A stretch of 36,255 nt of DNA, taken from Candidatus Merdisoma merdipullorum (GTDB taxonomy: Bacteria > Bacillota > Clostridia > Lachnospirales > Lachnospiraceae). The notes beneath the pieces are model-generated. The model did not search any database and had not been told where the DNA came from. It was given only the letters and a program-made list of their open reading frames with translations. Where the stretch lies: positions 1 through 36,255 of the forward strand of contig DVLE01000050.1 in the NCBI GenBank assembly GCA_018715645.1, written 5' to 3'. Positions 17,007 to 25,948 of the stretch are shown here, in pieces (within the stretch, counting starts at the first letter, position 1; each line of letters starts with the position of its first letter). A program made the translations under genes and the position numbers.

Positions 17007-18865
17007 ACCTTCTTCTTGATCATTACCTGCGCTTCCTCTGCCTTTATCAGATAGAGATTGCCCTGCAGATGCTCTATGGTTCCGCCGTCCACGCCTTCTT
17101 CGGAGGTATCCGGCTCCCAGTCGTTGAACCGGGCGAGGAGCCATGCCTCATCCTGGAAATCAGAGAGGGTAAGCGCAAGTCCCTCCTCCCCCTCCTCACG
17201 CTCCACATCCACATAGTAGAATCTCTGAACCGCCCCCGCCATCTCAGATCCGGTCAGATAGCGGATCGAGGGAGCCGCCTCGTCTAGCCATTCCACGTAA
17301 TCGCAAAGTCTGTGATACCTTTCCTCCCAGCCAAACTCCTCTCCCTGATCTGTAGCCAGCACGTCGTCTGAATTCTGAAAATGGGAACTCACATAGTGAA
17401 GATTCAGCTCAGACATTGCTCTCAGACGCATATCATCGTCCAGAATATAACCGGAAATCACGCGGGGCGTCTCGACAATCCCATCCTCCGACACCTCGTA
17501 TTCCTGCTCATAGATTACGTCGCTGCCAAGGTAAAGGCTGGCTATGGCGCGGATATTCGGGAATTCTTCCACGATAAGGCTGCGCCCCTCCTCGGAGAGA
17601 ACATTGGAGGGCGGCACATATACCTGAAAGCTCTCTTCCGGATAAAGTCCCTCGCAGAACTCCTGCAGCTCCTCCAGAGACGCTTTCATGTCCTCGTAGC
17701 TTCTCCACGTTTCATAGCCGTCGTACTCGCCTCTGTAATCAAAATTCTCCAGGCACAGCGGCATATGGTTATAACCATGATACCCCAGCTCGCCTCCCAG
17801 ATCCAGAAGGGAATTTCCAAAATACATAAAGCGCTGGGAATCCGAAAGGCTCTCAAAGGGCCCTTCTACCTGATCGGAGTATTCTTCGATCACCATTCCC
17901 GTATATTTGATTCCGTATTTCTCACTGAGGCTGCTGACGTCTCTCCACCAGATCTGCGTATAGAAATCGCCGACGCTCAGTCCGTAATCTTCCTCGATAT
18001 GCTGTCCCTCTCCGCTGGGAATCGGCGCCGGGAAGTCATCCAGATAATAGGCCGCCCCGTTGACGACCGGCCAGGCGCAGACTTCTCCCAGCATACTGTA
18101 GGCAGCCGCGTAGATCCCCCGGTAGCCCTTATCGTAGATTCCCAGATTGACAAAGACAATCTTACCTTTCTGATAATCTCTCTGCCACAGAAGCGGCACC
18201 TCCGCCTCGTCGTTTGTCGTGACGGATACCCGGCACTCGCTGTCAAGGGAGACCGACAGGGAGGATTCAAAGGGTTCCTCTATGGGGTAGTCCGTCTTTC
18301 CCTGGCCGAGAAGCAGTTCGTCCTGAAGCCTCAGGCCCGGAGTCTCATAAAGCGTAGGTCCCACGAACTCTATTCCGGCTCTCGCACAAAGCCATTCAGA
18401 GACCGTAGTGATCTCCGGGACAAGGGCGATCAGCAGATCCCCGCCTCCTGCCACCCAGTCCGCCAGATCCAGGATCTCCTGCTCCGTCTGGTTATAACGC
18501 CCATAGCCCAGGACCACCTTTTCAAACGCCTCATAGTCCGGAATCTCCTCCCGGCTTATGTCCACCTCGCGAAAGCTCACCTTCATATCATGAAGGATCT
18601 GGGGCATCTGCTCATGGAGAAGCTGGGAACTGGCATCCTCGCTGTCCCACAGATACAGGCACTCTGCCTTTCCGCTTTCTTCCCCATCCGCCGCCGTCCC
18701 GGATGCCTGCGTAAAGCTGTCGTTATCAAGAAGCGCCACTGCCGCTTCCTGGGTTCTTTCCTCTCCAAACCAGAAATTCTGCCCGATCAGGGCGACCGTC
18801 AGCATCACAAAGGCCGCAAGAAGAATAATTACCGGCGTATAACGGGGTTTTCTCTTTCTCTCCAT
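17003..18865 (-). CDS. DUF2194 protein, PelA-like deacetylase candidate (copy 1)
   Basis: The 620-aa protein has an N-terminal TM anchor (about 10-29) and an extracellular part. Residues about 68-260 resemble a flavodoxin/GATase-like alpha/beta domain. Residues about 265-500 look like a polysaccharide deacetylase barrel, with DDFP (276-279) as the likely metal/base Asp pair and HGYNH (363-367) as the HxxxH metal motif. The last 100 residues are beta-rich. This order mirrors the middle and deacetylase domains of Pseudomonas PelA without its GH166 hydrolase domain, so a role in deacetylating the exported Pel polymer is likely but inferred. It is 13 bp downstream of its paralogue and overlaps pelF by 4 bp. 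Confidence 0.78.
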   Translation of the reverse strand: MERKRKPRYTPVIILLAAFVMLTVALIGQNFWFGEERTQEAAVALLDNDSFTQASGTAADGEESGKAECLYLWDSEDASSQLLHEQMPQILHDMKVSFREVDISREEIPDYEAFEKVVLGYGRYNQTEQEILDLADWVAGGGDLLIALVPEITTVSEWLCARAGIEFVGPTLYETPGLRLQDELLLGQGKTDYPIEEPFESSLSVSLDSECRVSVTTNDEAEVPLLWQRDYQKGKIVFVNLGIYDKGYRGIYAAAYSMLGEVCAWPVVNGAAYYLDDFPAPIPSGEGQHIEEDYGLSVGDFYTQIWWRDVSSLSEKYGIKYTGMVIEEYSDQVEGPFESLSDSQRFMYFGNSLLDLGGELGYHGYNHMPLCLENFDYRGEYDGYETWRSYEDMKASLEELQEFCEGLYPEESFQVYVPPSNVLSEEGRSLIVEEFPNIRAIASLYLGSDVIYEQEYEVSEDGIVETPRVISGYILDDDMRLRAMSELNLHYVSSHFQNSDDVLATDQGEEFGWEERYHRLCDYVEWLDEAAPSIRYLTGSEMAGAVQRFYYVDVEREEGEEGLALTLSDFQDEAWLLARFNDWEPDTSEEGVDGGTIEHLQGNLYLIKAEEAQVMIKKKV

Positions 18866-18878
18866 GCAGTTCTCTCTC

Positions 18879-20714
18879 CTATTTTACCAGTTCAATCGTA
18901 ACCTGCTCCTCATCCGCCTGCAGAAGATACAGGCCCTCTGCCATCTTTGTCAGCTCTCCTCCCGTGACGGTCCCCGGCTCGCCCTCGTTGATGCGGACCA
19001 TGAGCCAGGCCTGCGTGCCAAAGCCGCCAAGCGTAAGCTCCAGAGAATGCTCCGTAAGCGTCCGGTCCACGGTCAGATAGTCATACTGCTGCACAGCGGC
19101 AGCCAGCTCCGTACCCGTCAGATTCCGGATCGCAGGAGCAGAGGTATACAGCCACTCCGTATATTCGCTGATCCTCCGGAACAGCTCCTCCCAGCCAAGA
19201 TCAGCGCCCCGGTCCACATCCAGCACATCGTCGGGATGCTGGAAATGGGAGTTGACAAAATGAAAATTCAGCTCCGCCATGGCCGCCAGACGCATATAGT
19301 CATCCAGCACATAGCCGGAGATCACACGGGGCGTATCGATGATTCCATCCTCCGCCACCTCAAATTCCTGCTCAAAGGCCAGATCACCCGGCAGATACAC
19401 ACTGGCCACTGCCTGTATCTGCGGGAAATCTTCCGCAAGCATCCCCCTTCCTTCCTCAGACAAGATATTGGACGGGGGAACGTAGACCTGGAATTCCTCC
19501 TGCGGAAAAATCTGCGCGCAGAAATCATGCAATTCCTGGAGGGCCGCCCGCATATCCTCATAGCTGGCCCACTGCTTGTAAGAATCGTACATTCCCTGAT
19601 AACTGAAGTTCTCCAGGCAGAGAGGCATGTGATTGTAGCCATGAAACCCGATCTCGCCTCCCGCGTCTAAAAGCATATTGCCAAAATATTCATATCTTTG
19701 AGTATCGCTGTTCCTCTCAAACGGTCCTTCCACCTGATCGGAATACTGTTCAATCACAAGCCCCGTATAGCGTATCCCGTACTCCTTTCCCAGATTATAG
19801 ACGTCATTCCACCATACCTGGGTATAGAAATCCGCGATGTCCATTCCGTAATCCTCCCGGATCTTCCGGCTGTCCCCGCCAGGTACCGGAGAAGGAAAAT
19901 CGTCAATGTAAAAAGTGGAACCGTTGATTACGGGATAGGCTTCCGCATCTCCAAGAAGCGTATAGGCCGCACAGTGAAAGCCTCTGTACGCCTTTTCCAG
20001 AAAACTCAGGTTATCCACCACGACGCTTCCTTCTCCCGTCTCCTTCCGCCAGAGCAGCGGAACCGGGTTCTCTCCCCCCGACTCCATGTATACCTCGCAG
20101 TCGGAATCCAGACTGACGGAAAGAGAAGATTCATAAGCGTCTGTAATGCGAAGATCCAGCCCTTCCGTCCCTATCATAAAGTTCTTCACAAAGCGAAGCT
20201 CCTCCACTACAGCCAGATCCGGACTGATTCCGACGATCCCCATCAGATCCTGAAGGCTCTGAAATCCACTGTCGATCTCCGGCGGATACAGCACAAGCAG
20301 ATGGCCTCCCGCCCGGATCCAGTCCTGCAGTTCCAGGAGTCCATCGCCCAGATTCCGTAGATAATCCACAGACAGTACAATCTTCGTATACCGATCCAGA
20401 TTGCGCGACGCAGCCTCTCCCGCAAGGCAGCTCTCCCAGGGAACCTTCATCTGATCAAGCACCTCGCTCATCAGCGTATACCCCTGGTTTCCTCTGGCAG
20501 AATCTTCATAGATAAGAAGGCATTCCGGCTCCTGCGCCTCTCCCTGCGGACTGAACGCCTCCTTTGCAAGCGGCGTCAGAATACGTTCCTGATGCGTATA
20601 GGTGACATTTCGCTGTACCACGCACAGCACCGCCACAAGCGCCAGGAATACCACTATCACCTTCTGCATTCTTTTAAAACGGAATTTTTCTCTCTGCCTC
20701 TTTTTACGCTTCAT
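18879..20714 (-). CDS. DUF2194 protein, PelA-like deacetylase candidate (copy 2)
   Basis: The 611-aa protein is a paralogue of the next gene along its whole length. A very basic N-terminus, a TM anchor (about 18-34), a flavodoxin-like domain (about 63-255), and a deacetylase-like domain with DDFP (271-274) and HGYNH (358-362) are visible, followed by a C-terminal beta region. Both copies keep the same metal-motif residues, so neither looks dead. Divergence is spread over the whole protein, which suggests an old tandem duplication; the copies might act on different chain positions or form a heterodimer. The start overlaps the pelE stop by 11 bp. Confidence 0.78.
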   Translation of the reverse strand: MKRKKRQREKFRFKRMQKVIVVFLALVAVLCVVQRNVTYTHQERILTPLAKEAFSPQGEAQEPECLLIYEDSARGNQGYTLMSEVLDQMKVPWESCLAGEAASRNLDRYTKIVLSVDYLRNLGDGLLELQDWIRAGGHLLVLYPPEIDSGFQSLQDLMGIVGISPDLAVVEELRFVKNFMIGTEGLDLRITDAYESSLSVSLDSDCEVYMESGGENPVPLLWRKETGEGSVVVDNLSFLEKAYRGFHCAAYTLLGDAEAYPVINGSTFYIDDFPSPVPGGDSRKIREDYGMDIADFYTQVWWNDVYNLGKEYGIRYTGLVIEQYSDQVEGPFERNSDTQRYEYFGNMLLDAGGEIGFHGYNHMPLCLENFSYQGMYDSYKQWASYEDMRAALQELHDFCAQIFPQEEFQVYVPPSNILSEEGRGMLAEDFPQIQAVASVYLPGDLAFEQEFEVAEDGIIDTPRVISGYVLDDYMRLAAMAELNFHFVNSHFQHPDDVLDVDRGADLGWEELFRRISEYTEWLYTSAPAIRNLTGTELAAAVQQYDYLTVDRTLTEHSLELTLGGFGTQAWLMVRINEGEPGTVTGGELTKMAEGLYLLQADEEQVTIELVK

Positions 20715-21609
20715 CAGCCTTTACACTCCCGTCCTTCCAGAACCGCACGGTTCCTCTGCCTTCCGCGGAAAGATGAATCTGTCTCCGTTCCAGCAGTTCA
20801 AGCGTTTGGGAAATCCCCGCCCGGTTTTTCACAGACGCGTAATACTGAATCAGAAACAGGTAGCCCAGCTCATGCTTTGGCCACAGATTCAGCACCCGTT
20901 CGATGTCCTCATAGGCCTGGTTATATTCTCCCACCAACAGATCCGCCTGTATCTTTTTTTCATACAGTCTGAGACTGTCTCCATCCTTTTTCAGCTTCTC
21001 GCTCAGAAGATTGCTGTAGTTGCGAAGCTGAAGCTCTCTGGCATTGCCTTCCAGAAGCCCGCTTCCCAGATATTGATCCAAAAGTTCCAGATATTTCTCA
21101 AGAAGTTCATCGTCGTCCGGCTCCTCCTCCATTCGCCGCTGAATTTCCTGAAATTTTAAATCATAATCCTTCTGAAGCTCCGCCAGGGCCGTGACCGCAT
21201 AATGCACCACTTCCGTATCGTCGTTCATTCTGGCTTCCTGAAGCTGCTCCACATAATCGTCCGGATTGGAATACATGACCTCCATCATCAGCTCCCGCCG
21301 GAGGGAAGGATCGTTGATCAAAAGGGCCTCCTCCAGAGGAACCACCCGCTCCTCGGCGGGATCCTCCTCCATCAGAATACTCTTATGCACCTCATCGTTG
21401 ACCTTCAGCTTTTCTATTCCTACTTCTTCTCTTATCTGCTGCTTTCCTCTGGCACGGATCTCCTGAATCACCAGACAGACGACGCCCCATACAGGCACCA
21501 GCAAAACCAGCATAAAAGCCATCTTTCCGCACTTCAGCGCCCCAAGCCATATCAGCAGATACAGTACCAGGCAGAGTACGAGATGTATGACAAGGAAAAG
21601 GAGCAGCAT
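20704..21609 (-). CDS. pelE: PelE-like TPR membrane protein
   Basis: The 301-aa protein has two N-terminal TM helices (about 2-22 and 30-50). A helical cytosolic domain follows with HEAT/TPR-like repeats, including a segment LLINDPSLRRELMMEV near residue 95 that resembles PelE and TPR motifs near residues 215-280. In Pel systems PelE bridges PelD and the PelF glycosyltransferase at the inner membrane. Position supports the call: it starts 2 bp after the pelD stop and overlaps the first DUF2194 gene, as in the pelD-pelE order of other clusters. Sequence alone is only moderately diagnostic, since PelE is poorly conserved. Confidence 0.78.
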   Translation of the reverse strand: MLLLFLVIHLVLCLVLYLLIWLGALKCGKMAFMLVLLVPVWGVVCLVIQEIRARGKQQIREEVGIEKLKVNDEVHKSILMEEDPAEERVVPLEEALLINDPSLRRELMMEVMYSNPDDYVEQLQEARMNDDTEVVHYAVTALAELQKDYDLKFQEIQRRMEEEPDDDELLEKYLELLDQYLGSGLLEGNARELQLRNYSNLLSEKLKKDGDSLRLYEKKIQADLLVGEYNQAYEDIERVLNLWPKHELGYLFLIQYYASVKNRAGISQTLELLERRQIHLSAEGRGTVRFWKDGSVKADEA

Positions 21610-21611
21610 CT

Positions 21612-23741
21612 CTATCCTACCTCCTCTGTCAGCTCAAAATTCAGTCCGTTCGCCACCAGACGCTTTTCGACCACCGGAAAGCTTGCCCGGTTCATCTGTA
21701 CCAGAAGCAGATACAGTCTTCCGTCTTCTCCGGCTCCCAGCGTATCCGTGGCCCGAATCGTCCCTGCCAGCGCTTCACTGACAAACTTCTTATCGGTCTG
21801 TTCAAACCGGAGCAGCACAAAATCAGCCACGCCGGCTTCCTTCATATCAGATTGGATATTCACAAGCTGACGGAACCGCTCCGGATACACCACCTGCGTG
21901 TCCGGAAAATAGATGTCCTCCGCCTGAAGCTCCTCGTAATCCAACGCGCGCAGGAATGACGTCTGCACAAGTCCGCAGAGTATCCGGAAGATATTCATAT
22001 AGTGCATATTGTACTGTTCTACTCCCGCTTCCTGGATGGTAATCAGAAGCACCATCATATCTCCCCGGAATACGCCGCAGGCATACATCGGAAGCCCCTC
22101 CTCAAGCTTCGTGTTCTTAAACACCTCGCCTTTCAAGGTCTGAGCGTATAGTTCCTGGTAATCCGACAGCTTTATGGATTTTGTCAGCCGCAAAAGCTGA
22201 CTGTTGGAACAGACGGCCAGGCGGCCGAACTTCTGCCATTTATCCAGCGTGTAGATAGCGATGGAATGATTCTCCAGAATATCCTCCATAACTTTCAGTC
22301 CTTCCAGGAAAATACTTTCCGGAAGCTGGCTGTCCAGCTTCTGGACTGCGTCGAAAATCTTTCCAAAACTGTCCTTAAAGCCAAGAATCTGCCTTTTATA
22401 TTCACCCTTATTTTCGATAGCTCCTTTGTATACGTCATTCAGAAAAATATATTTATTGCGCAAAAGGGCGTATTCCTTTTTGGAAAACTGAATTTCCTCC
22501 TCCTTTTTATTACGGATATAGCCCGTGATAGAGCCGGCCATAAGATAGATGGCAAAAGGAATCCAGTTTTCAATATTATAGAAAAGCAGGGTCCCGCTCA
22601 TCCCCATCAGCGCATACTGCCAAACCAGAACTATACATTCCAGAAGCGCGGCGACAATGCCCATCTTCATGCCGTGAATGGTTCCCACAATCACGATATA
22701 CATCAGCCGGACATCGGCAAATTCAAAGTACACGGCCTCCGAGGTATAAGAGCTGATAAGCTCCGCAAGCAGAAACAGCACAAAGACTTCCAGGTATTGA
22801 AGCAGCCCCTTTCCCTTCCCCAGAAGCCACTCCGCCAGCCGGCTCGAAAGCTTGCGGTTCCCCGCAAGTACCTCCCGTATAAAACGTCTGTAGCAGACGC
22901 CTACGTCCTCCATCATATGAACCACAGGAACGAAGCCGTAGGTACGGCGCAGTTCCAGCGGATAATCCGGCCAGGCGATGGTATCGGCAAAGTTTTCATA
23001 ACAGATCTGCGCATCCGGAACCGTCAGTCTTAGAAGCTCCTCCAGATCTCCGTAGGTATGACGGTAACCGCTGACAGCGAAATAAGAGCCGCTTTCATCC
23101 TCCGTCTCCTCCGTAATGCGCAGCAGAAGCTCAGCCAAATCAGAATACGCGAGGAAATCCACCCGGTCTTCCGCATGGTGAGGAAAGAAGATTTTGTTCT
23201 TTTCGTACATATGATGAAAAATAGTTCCGAGAAAGTTCTTGTCATTGAGCTTGCCGGCGAGATAGGGCAGCCACAAAATCACCGTCTGAACCTTCATTTT
23301 TTTGGCAAAATATGTACAAAGCTCCTCCATCTGAGCCGCACGGAAGGAGTAGCCGTTCGGATAGTCCTTTCCCGTCACAATGCCGCTCTTACCGTAGTTC
23401 TTGACATAATTCTGACTCTCTACCGTGGAGAGCAGGACCAGCTTCTCCACCTTGGAGCGGCTGCACTCCAGAAGAGTCTGTTCCAGCTTCCGGTCCTCCC
23501 CGTACAGTCCCTCTCCTCCGTCCACATAACCGGAAACAAAATACACGGCCTGGAAGCTGTATACGTCAAAAAGCTGTCCAAACTTTTCCTCCGCAGGATC
23601 CGTATGGTAAATCTGCACATTGGGCAGCTTTTCCGTAAGGTAAGTCTCCCCCGCCAGGATCACCCTGTATTCTTCAGCCAGAGGAAGTAGGGCTTCTCTC
23701 GTAAAAATCTCTGTTTTCCCTGTAATGAGTATATCAGCCAT
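21612..23741 (-). CDS. pelD: PelD-type c-di-GMP receptor with N-terminal degenerate SDR-like domain
   Basis: The 709-aa protein has, in order: an NAD(P)-epimerase/SDR-like domain (about 1-290), a block of four TM helices (about 310-410), a GAF-like domain (about 450-590), and a degenerate GGDEF domain (about 600-700). The GGDEF active site is lost (GAGEDGR in its place), but the RxxD inhibitory-site motif is kept as RATD (663-666), the c-di-GMP site of PelD. The SDR part lacks a clean GxxGxxG and has YSFRA where YxxxK is expected, so it is probably not an active dehydrogenase. Start ATG 23741 is preferred over TTG 23756 because GGGGAGA lies ahead of it. It is the first gene behind a c-di-GMP riboswitch. 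Confidence 0.88.
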   Translation of the reverse strand: MADILITGKTEIFTREALLPLAEEYRVILAGETYLTEKLPNVQIYHTDPAEEKFGQLFDVYSFQAVYFVSGYVDGGEGLYGEDRKLEQTLLECSRSKVEKLVLLSTVESQNYVKNYGKSGIVTGKDYPNGYSFRAAQMEELCTYFAKKMKVQTVILWLPYLAGKLNDKNFLGTIFHHMYEKNKIFFPHHAEDRVDFLAYSDLAELLLRITEETEDESGSYFAVSGYRHTYGDLEELLRLTVPDAQICYENFADTIAWPDYPLELRRTYGFVPVVHMMEDVGVCYRRFIREVLAGNRKLSSRLAEWLLGKGKGLLQYLEVFVLFLLAELISSYTSEAVYFEFADVRLMYIVIVGTIHGMKMGIVAALLECIVLVWQYALMGMSGTLLFYNIENWIPFAIYLMAGSITGYIRNKKEEEIQFSKKEYALLRNKYIFLNDVYKGAIENKGEYKRQILGFKDSFGKIFDAVQKLDSQLPESIFLEGLKVMEDILENHSIAIYTLDKWQKFGRLAVCSNSQLLRLTKSIKLSDYQELYAQTLKGEVFKNTKLEEGLPMYACGVFRGDMMVLLITIQEAGVEQYNMHYMNIFRILCGLVQTSFLRALDYEELQAEDIYFPDTQVVYPERFRQLVNIQSDMKEAGVADFVLLRFEQTDKKFVSEALAGTIRATDTLGAGEDGRLYLLLVQMNRASFPVVEKRLVANGLNFELTEEVG

Positions 23742-23770
23742 CCCTTTTCTCCCCAAAATAAGAAGCTATA

Positions 23771-23813
23771 AAAAAAGCTGCATTGTTCTCCATCTTCTGT
23801 GAATCAATGCAGC
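23771..23813 (-). terminator. Intrinsic terminator in the pel leader (expression platform of the riboswitch)
   Basis: On the minus strand GCTGCATTG (23805-23813) pairs with CAATGCAGC (23777-23785) across a 19-nt loop, and is followed by an uninterrupted run of T (23771-23776 and on). It lies 11 nt after the riboswitch aptamer and about 30 nt before the pelD ATG, so it can gate transcription of the whole operon. A competing 7-bp pairing is possible between CAGTCGA in the aptamer and TTGACTG in the linker. Whether ligand turns the operon on or off is not clear from the sequence. Confidence 0.88.
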
Positions 23814-23821
23814 CAGTCAAT

Positions 23822-23896
23822 CATGGCAGCGCCGGTACAGCCCTGCTTTAGACACTTAAGCTTTGCGTGACAATCTTTCGACTGTTTTGCCTACTT
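23822..23896 (-). promoter_or_regulatory. c-di-GMP-I riboswitch (GEMM-I) controlling the pel operon
   Basis: The minus strand has the GEMM-I core in order: GGCAAA (P1 5' side, 23886-23891), a six-base-pair stem ACAGTC/GATTGT closed by a GAAA tetraloop, the conserved ACGCAAAGC, a CTAA segment, a second stem region with GTACCGGCGC, and TGCC (23825-23828) closing P1 with GGCA. These are the hallmark nucleotides of the c-di-GMP-I aptamer, including the tetraloop docking stem. It begins almost at the predicted transcription start and is directly followed by an intrinsic terminator and pelD, itself a c-di-GMP receptor gene. Confidence 0.9.
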
Positions 23897-23897
23897 T

Positions 23898-23927
23898 ATC
23901 ATATCATAAACGGCCCCTTTTTGTCAA
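23898..23927 (-). promoter_or_regulatory. pel operon promoter
   Basis: Minus-strand TTGACA (23922-23927, consensus) and TATGAT (23898-23903) are separated by 18 bp. The expected start point is about 23891, so the transcript opens with the riboswitch aptamer. Confidence 0.82.
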
Positions 23928-24063
23928 AAACTAAAGAACAGCGCCCATACCTGAGAATCCTCTTATCCCGGTCCTTTAAATCCGCCTGTTTTTTGCCTGA
24001 AAATCCGTAATTTTTTCGGCCTGTTTAAGGCGCTGAACGCTGGATTTTTACTGGCTGCGGCGT

Positions 24064-24069
24064 TATAAT
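24064..24069 (+). promoter_or_regulatory. pyrG: pyrG -10 element
   Basis: A perfect TATAAT lies 48 bp before the pyrG start. The best -35 at 17 bp spacing, TGGATT (24041-24046), is weak. No terminator-antiterminator structure is seen between it and the ATG. Confidence 0.55.
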
Positions 24070-24116
24070 ATGGAAGTTATTGTTTCATTCAATCGATTTC
24101 ACGAGGAGGGAAAATT

Positions 24117-25727
24117 ATGCCTGTAAAGTATGTCTTTGTCACCGGCGGAGTCGTATCCGGCCTTGGAAAAGGAATCACAGCCGCTTCCCTGGGGCGTCTT
24201 CTGAAGGCGCGGGGCTATAAGGTCACGATGCAGAAATTCGATCCCTATATCAACATTGATCCCGGCACCATGAATCCGGTACAGCACGGCGAAGTCTTTG
24301 TCACGGACGATGGAGCGGAGACTGATCTGGATCTGGGACACTATGAGCGTTTCATTGACGAATCTCTTACGAAAAATTCCAACGTGACGACCGGCAAGAT
24401 CTACTGGTCCGTGCTTCACAAAGAACGGCGCGGCGATTACGGCGGCGGAACCGTACAGGTCATTCCTCATATCACCAACGAGATCAAAAGCCGTTTTTAC
24501 CGCAATTACTCGGAGGATGAAATGCATATCGCGATCATCGAAGTAGGCGGCACTGTGGGCGACATCGAAAGCCAGCCTTTTCTGGAGGCCATCCGCCAGT
24601 TTCAGCATGACGTGGGACACGAAAACGCAATCCTGATCCATGTCACCCTGATCCCCTATATCAAAGCCTCCGGAGAGCTGAAAACAAAACCCACCCAGGC
24701 CTCCGTCAAGGATCTGCAGGGTATGGGAATCTGGCCCGACATCATCGTATGCCGCAGCGAATACCCTCTGGATCAGCAGCTCAAAGACAAGATCGCTCTG
24801 TTTTGCAATGTGCCAAGCGCTCACGTACTCCAAAATCTTGACGTGGAATATCTCTACGAGGCTCCGCTGGCCATGGAGCGGGAACATCTGGCTGAAGTTT
24901 CCTGCGAATGTCTGAAGCTTCCCTGTCCCGAACCCGATCTGACGGACTGGACAGCCATGGTCGACGCCCTGCGTCACCCCACCTCCGAGGTCACGGTGGC
25001 CCTTGTCGGAAAATATATTCAGCTCCACGACGCCTATATCAGCGTGGTGGAAGCTCTGAAGCACGGCGGTATCGCCAGCCGCGCAGTAGTCCATATCAAA
25101 TGGGTAGATTCTGAGCTTGTAAATGACGAAAACGCCGCCGAATATCTGAAGGATGTAGACGGTATTCTGGTCCCCGGCGGCTTCGGCGACCGGGGCATCG
25201 AAGGGAAAATAAGCGCCATTCGTTATGCCAGGGAAAAAGGCGTTCCCTTCCTTGGACTCTGCCTCGGCATGCAAATGGCTATCGTAGAGTTCGCCCGCCA
25301 TGTTATCGGATACGAAGACGCTCACAGTGCGGAACTTAATCCGGACACTACTCACCCTATGATTCATCTGATGCCGGAGCAGGACGGCGTCGAGGACATC
25401 GGAGGCACGCTGCGTCTTGGATCCTATCCCTGTATCCTGGATAAGTCCACAAAAGCTTATGAGCTTTACGGAAAAGAAACCATTCACGAACGTCACCGCC
25501 ATCGCTATGAGGTCAACAACGATTACCGTGATGCTTTGAAAAAAGCGGGCCTGACACTGTCCGGTCTCTCCCCCGATGGCCGCATTGTAGAGATGATTGA
25601 GCTCAAATCTCATCCCTTCTTCCTGGCCACCCAGGGACATCCGGAGCTGAAATCACGTCCCAACCGCCCCCATCCGCTGTTCCGCGGCTTTGTGGCTGCG
25701 GCTCTGGAACATCAAAACCAAAAGTAA
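24117..25727 (+). CDS. pyrG: CTP synthase
   Basis: The 536-aa enzyme makes CTP from UTP, ATP and glutamine, the last step of pyrimidine nucleotide synthesis. The N-terminal synthase domain opens [17 protein letters not shown] (P-loop) and contains [14 protein letters not shown] and the HYERF segment. The C-terminal class I glutamine amidotransferase domain has PGGFGDRG, the nucleophile elbow GLCLGMQM (Cys near residue 380) and the His-Glu pair in GHPELKSRP near the end. Length and motifs are complete. GAGGAGGG precedes the ATG. It is divergent from the pel operon, with the two promoters about 135 bp apart. Confidence 0.98.
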   Translation: MPVKYVFVTGGVVSGLGKGITAASLGRLLKARGYKVTMQKFDPYINIDPGTMNPVQHGEVFVTDDGAETDLDLGHYERFIDESLTKNSNVTTGKIYWSVLHKERRGDYGGGTVQVIPHITNEIKSRFYRNYSEDEMHIAIIEVGGTVGDIESQPFLEAIRQFQHDVGHENAILIHVTLIPYIKASGELKTKPTQASVKDLQGMGIWPDIIVCRSEYPLDQQLKDKIALFCNVPSAHVLQNLDVEYLYEAPLAMEREHLAEVSCECLKLPCPEPDLTDWTAMVDALRHPTSEVTVALVGKYIQLHDAYISVVEALKHGGIASRAVVHIKWVDSELVNDENAAEYLKDVDGILVPGGFGDRGIEGKISAIRYAREKGVPFLGLCLGMQMAIVEFARHVIGYEDAHSAELNPDTTHPMIHLMPEQDGVEDIGGTLRLGSYPCILDKSTKAYELYGKETIHERHRHRYEVNNDYRDALKKAGLTLSGLSPDGRIVEMIELKSHPFFLATQGHPELKSRPNRPHPLFRGFVAAALEHQNQK

Positions 25728-25731
25728 ATAA

Positions 25732-25892
25732 GAATTTCGCTTGCGAAATTCTCCGCGCGCGAGCGGGCTGCAAGGCAGCAATTTCCTCTCCGCGAGCTGC
25801 GCATCCTTGCACGAAGTGCATTTTGTTTCATGGGAAAGACCTTTTTCTACTTTACTTTCACACATTAACGTAACACGGTCTTTCCTATGAAA
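25732..25892 (+). repeat. Hairpin-rich 3' region of pyrG (candidate intergenic repeat element)
   Basis: Three inverted repeats sit in 160 bp: a perfect GAATTTCGC-TT-GCGAAATTC (25732-25751), TGCAC-GAA-GTGCA (25808-25820), and a 16-bp arm pair (25826-25841 with 25877-25892) around a 35-nt loop. The single mismatch in the last becomes a G-U pair in plus-strand RNA, suggesting it is a structure of the pyrG transcript. Its compact layout resembles dispersed intergenic elements, but repetition cannot be checked here. No convincing gene is present. Confidence 0.5.
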
Positions 25893-25893
25893 T

Positions 25894-25944
25894 AAAAAAA
25901 GGAACGCCGCTTTGCAGTTCTTCTGCAAAACAGCGTTCCTTTTT
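25894..25944. terminator. Bidirectional terminator between pyrG and the DUF1846 gene
   Basis: AAAAAAGGAACGC and GCGTTCCTTTTT arms flank an inner TTTGCAG/CTGCAAA stem, giving a long hairpin with a T-run on both strands. It serves pyrG (+) and the DUF1846 gene (-), whose stop codon begins at 25951. Confidence 0.88.
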
Positions 25945-25948
25945 CTGA

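Noticed and set aside
23757-23897. Pel leader considered as a tRNA gene or T-box
   Set aside because: No cloverleaf, T-box sequence or specifier loop; the ACGCAAAGC and GAAA-tetraloop core fits the c-di-GMP-I aptamer instead.
24099-25640. 513-codon minus-strand frame opposite pyrG
   Set aside because: Antisense to the fully motif-supported CTP synthase, and without a ribosome binding site.
25653-25928. 91-codon minus-strand frame across the pyrG 3' hairpins
   Set aside because: It reads through inverted repeats and into pyrG antisense, with no ribosome binding site; better explained as a repeat element.
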